Assembly (NCBI RefSeq): GCF_032854445.1
Contig: NC_088300.1
Span: forward strand, 13,049,191-13,113,190
Source: Liolophura sinensis
Lineage: Eukaryota > Mollusca > Polyplacophora > Chitonida > Chitonidae
Reading direction: 5' to 3'
Length of the DNA stretch: 64,000 nt
In this document: piece by piece, positions 56,860 to 64,000 of the stretch
How positions within the stretch are numbered: position 1 is the first letter of the stretch
Layout: each line of letters starts with the position of its first letter
Position numbers and translations under genes: made by a program
The notes under the pieces: model-generated
Database searches by the model: none
What the model was told of the DNA's origin: nothing
Seen by the model: only the letters and a program-made list of their open reading frames with translations

Positions 56860-59640
56860 GAGCGGTGTAACTACCATTCACGCTCAGATTTTGTTTCATA
56901 TTCAAATCCTGCCTGCACCACGCGGAACAGTGTTTATTACTCCGTGACAATACCTCGTGTATTGGGAAAGGGAAGGAGTGAAGGGGATTGACTTACATTC
57001 AGTTTTGTTCTTTTACATTTTAACTTTTCTTACATTATATATTAATTTTACTACCAAGTTAGGAGGAATTTAACTTGGGGTACCCCTGTCTTGGAAATGT
57101 GTCTGTTTGTCTGCGTTCAAGAACGAAGTTCAGAGATCTGTAGTGCACATACCGTTCAAAATATCTCGACCAGGTCAAATGTTTTGGAAAGCTGGCATGT
57201 ATATCTGCAAGAAAAATGAAAAATTCCATTGATCAAGTATTTTACATTTTCCAATAAAAAACATTTAGAAAATTATGGATTTTCAAGTAGATTTTCTTGT
57301 TTACAGCAATGTTAAAAATAGTTAAAGGCCAAAAGTGCTAAAGTATATAGCACAAGACAGGTAAGACAGGATGGGCTGAAGGGATATCTGTCATGGCGTA
57401 GTACCGGACCAATGGCAGGGATTCTAGGTCGGCCAAGGGAGTGGAGAAATGCATCTGATTGGTCAGGCATTTGAGGAAGCTGAACGGCTAGCTGACCCCA
57501 CTCACCTAGGTTGATCCCAGTTCGATATGTGCATAAAGCAGGCAAAGTTCACTGAAGCTGTGTTTGAGAGACAAGGTCAAAAGAGGGAAACCAAGAAGTA
57601 AGCTCAAAAGGTTTTGAACTAGGATGTGAAAGCCATGTGTACCTGTCTATTTTCTCAATTTGTGTGTGAGGACATTGGAAACATAAAAAAATCCCAACTG
57701 ACCAGATAGGTGGATGCCACACTGGACCAGATACCACAACAAAAAAACTGCTAGAGGTGTCGCAGGAACAGCGTATTATGTTCTGATGGAGAAACAGACA
57801 CCTGGTGGGGCAGAGACTCATTTTCACAAGAGCAATATTCCAAAAGATCACACTTACATGTATGCTAGATACTTGAAATTGATAATTTTTATTCCATCGC
57901 CATACATAATGTGTCAGTGCACACGTCGGAGAAATGAATACACACATGCAACGACAACTACATGCCTACAGTGGTTTGTTGTTAAGTTTAAAGAGGAAAA
58001 TTAACCTTGTCAACTTCAAGCCTATGCCCAAGACAGCAGCAAGTGTTGCAGCAGAGATGCCTGTTTTTGATGTTTTGTTACTGCAGGTTGATTTCATGCA
58101 CATTTACCTAGTGTGCGGTGGCACACATGGGAGGAACCTGACTTGGTTTGTAAATTAAATACACGTTGGCCCTCTCTACTACTCTAGACAAGTAAATTCA
58201 TCTGCTCATGTGTTTTTATCCACCTGTGTGAGGCTGGGTCCTTATATGCGATGCAAGGCATTAGGGACAATCCTTAATCACACACCCTATCTATCAGCCA
58301 CATTCTCCGATTTCACCCACAGCACTCACATTTTGCACTATTTATCCAATGTCAACCCCCCAAAAGACATTTTAAAAACCAGGAACAGTGAAACGTTGCC
58401 TGTGTTTATTCCAGCCTGCTCATACACATGTACTACCCTACACATAAACTAAAAAGCTTTATAACTGGTCAATCAAGTTCCATGTTAATGCAAAGCACAT
58501 TGTAGATGTACCCACCAAATATTATCAGGCTGCTACGAAATCTGAGGACACGGTGACATATTACGTGTTTTGGCACAAGTGGAGAGATCAGGCCACAGAC
58601 CCCAATAAATTTTCCATAAGCGACAATGTTAACGTTTAGCGCTGTAGCTCAGCCGCAAACATTCCGTGGCCAATAGGCTTTGGTGCATACCTGGCCCAGC
58701 CTGTGAGAAATAAGCCATAAAAATCTTGACCGTCAAAATCTGGACCTTTCTATGCCGGCAGCTGGGAGGGTGCCTAGCAACGCCAAGGGGACGTCACTGG
58801 CAGCCTCATCACCACCTGTCTCCTTGTGTCCTCTCACCCGGAGTTTCAAACTTTCATCAGTAAAACCCATACCTGCGCAAAGCTTAGACAATTACCATCA
58901 TTTTAATACCAAGCATGCACCTGTACACCCAAAACGGCAGGCTGGCAGCAAGAAAACACTTTACACCCTAAAATACACAGAATTACAATCTAATGAGGGT
59001 CTGTGTTCATATCAAGTACCATATGAACATAAATATTTCTCGGAAGTGCCTTACGGTCACTAGTGCCAATACGTTGGGCGCATAAGGACATAAACGTTCT
59101 AAGGAAGGGCGTTACAATCACCAGCGCCGACAGGAGGAATACCGTGGAAACCGTGATGGACAGTCGCAGTATTTCCCTAGGTTTTCATGGTGAACATTTA
59201 TGAACATTGTGCAAGATGATTAGCGTGTAGTGCAACTAAGGTATGTGTATTGCTGAGTGAAACTTTTCAAAGACAGTGTTGTAGTTCATAAATATCTTTC
59301 CTTGTTGAAGATCAGGAGATCGAACACGTGTTCAATATGATTTGTGTTATTGACATTGTTTACTTGCACGTCACACAACAGTTAGCACATTAACCGATTC
59401 CAGGTTTTAGAATTGGCATCTCTTTAGAAATGGCAGATCCTGATTTGATCCTTACAGTTAAGCAGAAATAATATTCCATGAGGCCAACCCAACTTGTACA
59501 TTTGTTGGATCACCTAAAAGTACCTGGTAGTTACAAAGTTCAACATGGTAGAGCGAAACTTGTTTAGAAAGTCGACCACTTCATTAGCGAGGTGTGTTCC
59601 CAAGATGATTATGGGATGCCTGTGCTCCTGTTAGCTAACC
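56860..59640. other. unassigned stretch with a few protein-like frames
   Basis: A + frame at about 58447..58640 encodes NWSIKFHVNAKHIVDVPTKY, then SEDTVTYYVFWHKWRDQ, before a stop. A frame at 58210..58452 ends just before it in another register. Together they look like a decayed gene or transposon piece, but I recognise no domain. Nothing else is assignable; no LTR matching the 3' end of the gypsy element was seen. Confidence 0.3.
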
Positions 59641-59647
59641 AATTTTT

Positions 59648-60279
59648 GTGCTCTGTAGATATACTGTATATCAGATAACCCATGGTTGCCAAGTAATCAA
59701 CCAGGCTTTGGTACACCTGTATGGAGAACTGATTAAGGTTAAGGGACAAATCGGGGAAACCTCTCAGCAAGGACGTGCGGGCTTTATTAGCGTTGTTCAG
59801 CAAATTGACCAGGGACCGGCGAAAACTTACAGTGAAGCTGAAATTATACAAGCAGTAATGCGGGCAGTGCTACCAGGCCTTGGTTTGAGAAGTCACCTCG
59901 AAGGGGTCAGAGATCTTCGTCTCCCTGTCCTCAGAAGGATCCTTAGAGCCTATTTCAAAGAGAAAAACTCAACAGAGCTGTATCAGCAACTGTGTTAATG
60001 TGTCCAAAGAGAGAAAGAAGACCCACAAATGTTTTCTTCAGCAGTATTATCACCGGCCTGCGTAGCGACTCTGTGCGTCAGGAAATGAAACCATTGCTGG
60101 AAGCATCTGGAGTTGATGATGCAGATCTAATACAGGAGCTGACACGTATCGTTTCGACAGAAGACGAGAGGGAACAAAAACTGCACCCGAGTCGAGCTGG
60201 TCCTACAGTTGCAAGCGTGTGCGTAGTAGAGGAAGACAACAGTCCTGCTCAGCCGAAAGAAGCTAAGAAAAAACCTTAG
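59648..60279 (+). pseudogene. gag-like remnant
   Basis: Two overlapping frames (to 59998 and from 59992) carry gag features of Ty3/gypsy elements: VMRAVLPGLGLRSHLEGVRD, then LRRILRAYFKEKNSTELYQQ, and ITGLRSDSVRQEMKPLLEAS with ELTRIVSTEDEREQK. The joint near 59995 is a frame break, and a piece of the usual capsid seems lost there. The second frame ends in a Lys-rich tail with a stop at 60277. Confidence 0.85.
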
Positions 60280-60483
60280 CCTGGTAATTTACCTAATGAC
60301 GTACAGGAACTTAAAGTTGAGGTTGCTGCTCTAACAGAGAAACTCGCTAAAATAGCAAAAGTGAATGAGCAGCAATTGTCAAGGGGTAATGTATGGAAAG
60401 GAGGAAATAGTCGCCGACCTCTGCCAAGTGAGAGACGCCGCGAATAGTGCAGGTCTAGAGGAGTCGGTGATGAGTGTACTCAC

Positions 60484-60525
60484 TGCCATAAATGTGGAAG
60501 TTCGGACCACTGGGCTCGAGGATGT
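60484..60525 (+). pseudogene. gag zinc knuckle (CCHC)
   Basis: CHKCGSSDHWARGC has the exact Cys-x2-Cys-x4-His-x4-Cys spacing of a retroelement nucleocapsid knuckle. It is in a different frame from the neighbouring 60365..60571 frame and is separated from gag by stops. Confidence 0.9.
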
Positions 60526-60699
60526 AGGGTTGTCAAACAGAATGAGGGAACCTAAAAGCGGTTGTTACTAAGGGTCCAGTTACAACCGATGGTGTCAGTA
60601 GTGTGAAAACAGTTTCCTGCGAAAATCGTGAGGTTGACAGAAAAACTTCCACAACAAACACGCATCGAGGAAAGACTGTAGCACAGTTTATTGGAAGGA

Positions 60700-60960
60700 G
60701 ATGTCTGTTGAACTGAGTTTTGGATGGCCTCAACACCGAGGTTTTATGGGATTCGGAGTCACAAGTTGGTACTTCCCTATATCTAGCTCCAGAAGAACTT
60801 TCCAGAGCGCAAATTGCCAGGGTTATCTGACTTAATAAGTGAAGAATTTCAACTGAAAGCAGCAAATGGATCAGCGATTGCTTATCAAGGTTGGGTGGAA
60901 ATAACTTCTGAGTTAACAGGTGACAGCTCAAGTGGTCATACTCCATAATTACACGTCCTT
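60700..60960 (+). pseudogene. aspartic protease trace
   Basis: VLWDSESQV at 60741..60767 occupies the place of the protease catalytic triplet. The Gly that follows Asp-Ser/Thr in active enzymes is Glu, so activity would be lost. A stop precedes it, and later residues shift frame. Confidence 0.7.
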
Positions 60961-61209
60961 ATGTTGGTGACAGATCAGTCTGGTATATCTACGCCAATCG
61001 TTGGATTCAACGTAATTGAAACATAAGTGAATTGGACCGATGGTTCAGGAAGTTTGTTAACACCTTCGGTAGTCGTAGTACAGATGGCATTACCTGATCT
61101 TCACAACAAACAAGTCTCAAAGATCGTAGAGCCCTTAGGAAGGACTTGATGATTTATTAAGCATAGTAAATACCCACGTCGTAAGATACGAATTTCAGTG
61201 AATTCATGG

Positions 61210-61640
61210 TGACGTGCAATGTTCTAAGAGATCAGCTCAACACTGGTGCTTTGGTATACCTGCAGCCGATGTTGGAGTCAACTTTGCCAGAGAATGTCAC
61301 TGTCTGGGGTTACACTTGTAGAATGTCAGGACAATCGAAAAGTAGATGTAATCATCTCTAACCCCACCAAGCATGATATGTTAGTGAGGGGTCGGAAAAC
61401 AATTGGAACATTAGAAAAAGTTGATTCTGTCATCCGAGCCGTTTCTGCATCAGGAATAAACTGTCGGATAAAGTTGAGCCCTCTGCTGTCAATAAAGACT
61501 CTCTTTACGAGGAGTGATGGCAAGTTCCAGTGGACTTATCGACTACAAAACTAACTGAAGAACAAAAACAGAGAGTAATGGAAATGTTAAACGAGGAATG
61601 TGCAGCATTTGCCAGAACTGAAGATGATGTTGGTTGCATT
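61210..61640 (+). pseudogene. pol segment upstream of reverse transcriptase
   Basis: VTCNVLRDQLNTGALVYLQP and ECQDNRKVDVIISNPTKHDM lie in two frames. They are followed by KLTEEQKQRVMEMLNEECAA and FARTEDDVG, the segment that in related elements directly precedes the RT palm. The RT itself does not follow. Confidence 0.75.
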
Positions 61641-61645
61641 GGGGG

Positions 61646-62437
61646 CTTACAGATGTACATTATAATGGAATTTTGTACCGGGTAACGCCATGGTCAGATG
61701 GTAAAGATCGTCGACAATTGGTGCTTCCGTCTTCATACAGATCGCTGGTGTACAAGGAATTGCACGAAGAGATAGGTCATCCAGGCACCGAAAAGAGATT
61801 GGCACTCATTCGAGAGAGATTCTACTGGCCCCAGATGTTGCATGATCTTAATCCTATTTTTAACAATCAATGCAACTGCCTGAAGAACAAGCAACTAGGT
61901 AGGCCAACGAGAACGCCTCTGCAGCCTATAGTCACGACAGCCCCATTCCAAATCGTGTGTGGGGATTTCCGACACAGGGAGAAGAGCAAGGGTGGGTACG
62001 AACCCATCCTCCTTATAGCAGATCACTTCGCCAGATATGTTGAAGCCCATCCCACCAGAAATAAGAGTACCAAGACAGCTGCAACGCGTCTGTTTAATGA
62101 CTATATTCTGCGGTTTGGTCTCCGTCAGCGGATACATCACGGCCAAGGGGGAGAGTTTGAAAACTGTCTGTTCCACCATCTAGAGAAACACTGCGGTTTG
62201 ATAAAATTGCGGACTACGCCGTACCACCAACAGGGGAATGGACAAGTGAAGAGGATGAATGGCACGTTGCTCAATATGCTGCGAACACTCCCAGAATCAC
62301 ACAAGCCTGATTGGGCTACTCATTTGAACAAAGTGGAGCACGCTTATACCCACAATGATGCCACAGGTTTCACACCGTTTTTCTTGCTTTTTTGGAAGAT
62401 CTCCAATAGATCTTGTTTTCGGAGTTGGACAACCTAA
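61646..62437 (+). pseudogene. integrase, catalytically inactive
   Basis: The frame contains LVLPSSYRSLVYKELHEEIG, the His/Cys zinc-binding region (ELHEEIGHPG to NQCNCLKNK, where the final Cys pair has one-residue spacing instead of two), and the DDE core. The first catalytic Asp is kept (61964). The position of the second holds Gly (HHGQG, 62141) and that of the third Lys (GNGQVKRMN, 62249). The reading frame breaks in a T6 run near 62387..62392. Confidence 0.93.
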
Positions 62438-62966
62438 CAAAGCACCAGCAAGTGTTACGGACTGGCAGAAAGGTATGCAGCAAGCGTTTAAAGAAGCAAC
62501 ACGTAACTCTGGAAGAGCCGCAACCCACTCAGAGAAGCAGTACAACAAGAAAGTCCGTGCGAGTGTCCTGAAGCCAGGCGACCGTGTGCTAGTACGTAAT
62601 TTGTCGGAACGGGATGAAACGGGAAAACTCCGTAGCCACTGGAAAGAAAAAGTCTATGTCGTTGCGGAGCAGATGGGAGACGAAGCCTCAGTATATCGTG
62701 TCAAACCTGAGCACGGCGATAGAAGACAGCGAGCTCTTCATCGAAGCATACTTCTACCGTGTGATTTTCTTCCTATCACAAACCAAAGAACTACAGTAGA
62801 CAAAACTCAATCAAGTCGCCCACGGTGCAATCAACGGCAGAGTAAAGAACCGGGCCCAGAAACTTCAGATGTCTCGGACGATGATGAGTATGACTTTAGT
62901 CCTTGTCAGCTTAACCGGATGATTCCGCCCTTCCTACCAAGAATGCCTTCGTTCCCGACAGCATAG
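62380..62966 (+). pseudogene. integrase C-terminal module
   Basis: This continues in another frame after the T run: GRSPIDLVFGVGQPNK, then KKVRASVLKPGDRVLVRNLS and GKLRSHWKEKVYVVAEQMGD, the GPY/F-type C-terminal module. An acidic SDVSDDDEYD tail ends at 62966. A further frame at about 63046..63128 (KPPARLTYGVDG) is the original C-terminus after another shift. Confidence 0.9.
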
Positions 62967-63129
62967 TCATCGTTAACAGATCATCGGCAGAGACCAGATC
63001 ACAACTTAGCCAATACACCAGCCGAAAAGCCATTCCTCCGTCGTTCAGTAAGATCTAGAAAGCCACCAGCCCGTCTGACATACGGTGTAGACGGCAGTAG
63101 AGAAGATTACTTCCTTACAGTACCTTAAC

Positions 63130-64000
63130 TCATTGTGGTATGTTTCATAAACCCAGTAGACAGCCTATCTCCGCCAATGTTTTAAATCTGTAAAGCTCTG
63201 CGTATTATGGTGAAGTATATGATAAGCCTTTCACAATCATAAATTGTTTTATTTCAATGTGTTAATGGAAATGTTTTCATGCATGTCTTTACATGTATAA
63301 CGAAAGGCTTCAAAGAGTCGCACAGTACAAGCAAAAGTTGTACACTTAGTAATGGTAGTATATTCAGACTGAGGATGTCTGGATAAAAAATAGGATGTGT
63401 GACGCGGGACTAAATGTGTACTTTTATACTTGTATTGCTTTTAGATTGCTAAAGCATGACCATAGATAAGTAACTGTTGGAGGTATTATCGCTAATTTGT
63501 CTGGCCAACACATTACAATTCCAAGTTTGTTACAGAAGCAATATTGCTCAAGTGGTTTTTCACACGATATGTTATTTGCGTGTTCATTACTGTATTCTAA
63601 AATGTCGGGACATTTATTTTACCTGGGGTGGGTGTAGGGCGGCATTTAGCTCCCCCCCACCACCCTCTTTTTTAAAAAGGCATTATTCCGAATGTTAATG
63701 TTTAGAAGTCCATTTCGTTGCAACTTTCGCAAGTTTGTAGTTACCGACGGCCACTCGCCGCTTACCGCTGGAGATGTGACTTGTGTGACTGTCGCTAAAC
63801 AGAATAAATTCCTGTTTTACAGGTATGTTGGTAACTGGTCTGTATCTAAAATAATAGTTTGCATGCAGTGCCATTGCTGTACAAGTATATTTTTGGTTGC
63901 TTTTGTGAGTTAATTGTAGTTTTATGCGATAAACGACATGTAAGGCAATTGTAATGTCACCATCTTCACGCAATACCCCTGTGCTCGTAGTTAAATGTTC
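63130..64000. other. non-coding right edge, possible 3' LTR start
   Basis: No gene is supportable. The PPT-like GGGGTGGG and TGTAGGGCGG begin at 63625. AGAATAAATTCC near 63800 could be the poly(A) signal of an LTR, but no 5' counterpart is in the window. Confidence 0.3.

Larger units (their letters stand above)
59640..63130 (+). mobile_element. defective Ty3/gypsy retrotransposon, internal part
   Basis: Order on +: gag-like frames, CCHC knuckle, protease trace, pre-RT segment, then directly integrase with its C-terminal module. Reverse transcriptase and RNase H are missing between about 61620 and 61660. At least four frame breaks or stops interrupt the reading. No matching LTR pair was found; a purine-rich GGGGTGGG at 63625..63632, followed by TGTAGGGCGG, could mark a 3' LTR running off the window. 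The element cannot copy itself. Confidence 0.92.

Noticed and set aside
61634-62437. Functional domesticated integrase gene
   Set aside because: Frame breaks on both sides, altered zinc ligands and loss of two catalytic acids fit decay; domestication is kept only as a check in the findings.
59200-63640. Paired LTRs for the gypsy element
   Set aside because: I compared the flanks by eye and found no long direct repeat; only a PPT-like tract near 63625 remains as a hint.
1-64000. tRNA or rRNA genes
   Set aside because: Only tRNA-like SINE heads with degraded A and B boxes were found; none could be folded by eye into a full cloverleaf, and no rRNA motif was recognised.

Overview
The window is animal nuclear DNA, AT-rich and mostly non-coding, from a marine lophotrochozoan and most likely a mollusc. 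The pointers are a molluscan-type arginine kinase, tRNA-derived SINEs ending in ATAAATAA-type tails, a second SINE family whose 3' side reads GAGTGAGTGAGTGCTTGGGG, and a Ty3/gypsy element. Introns follow GT..AG rules. The species cannot be fixed from sequence alone; a brachiopod or other lophotrochozoan remains possible.

Two protein genes can be read with confidence. (1) An intact single-exon arginine kinase on + (25184..26230, 348 codons), with a TATA-like box about 90 bases upstream of its ATG. (2) A complete nine-exon TRAF3-type gene on - (52056 down to 32175). Its exons join in phase to 562 codons: RING, TRAF-type zinc fingers, coiled coil and MATH/TRAF-C domain. Its introns, up to 8.2 kb, hold most of the SINEs and tandem repeats on the right half. 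Upstream of TRAF3 is a promoter-like patch (NRF1- and YY1-type motifs, 53868..54082) with a candidate first exon, and a small zinc-finger reading frame broken at an A9 run.

Layout. 1..6.5 kb: non-coding, with a 48-bp minisatellite (2.97..3.59 kb) and an open frame with RDRW-like repeats plus a membrane segment (4.27..4.63 kb). 6.5..7.35 kb: SINE copies. 7.52..11.45 kb: a 39-bp satellite of about 100 units, with higher-order repeats and two long hairpins. 12.1..12.55 kb: a decayed reverse-transcriptase fragment. 13.6..15 kb: a 548-bp tandem duplication whose breakpoint lies in a SINE, next to a foldback. 15.5..24.7 kb: SINEs, a TA-flanked MITE and an (AT)n tract. 25.1..26.5 kb: arginine kinase. 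26.5..31.5 kb: mostly non-coding, with a 44-48 bp repeat array. 31.6..52.1 kb: TRAF3. 52.7..54.2 kb: zinc-finger frame and promoter patch. 54.6..59.6 kb: SINE family 2 copies and unassigned DNA. 59.6..63.1 kb: a dead Ty3/gypsy element lacking reverse transcriptase and RNase H and two of the three integrase catalytic residues.

The two clear genes do not share a pathway: one buffers ATP with phosphoarginine, the other is an innate-immune signalling adaptor. I see no operon-like or defence-island arrangement. The most unusual content is the repeat architecture, the altered zinc ligand in the TRAF3 RING, and the promoter patch with the broken zinc-finger frame.
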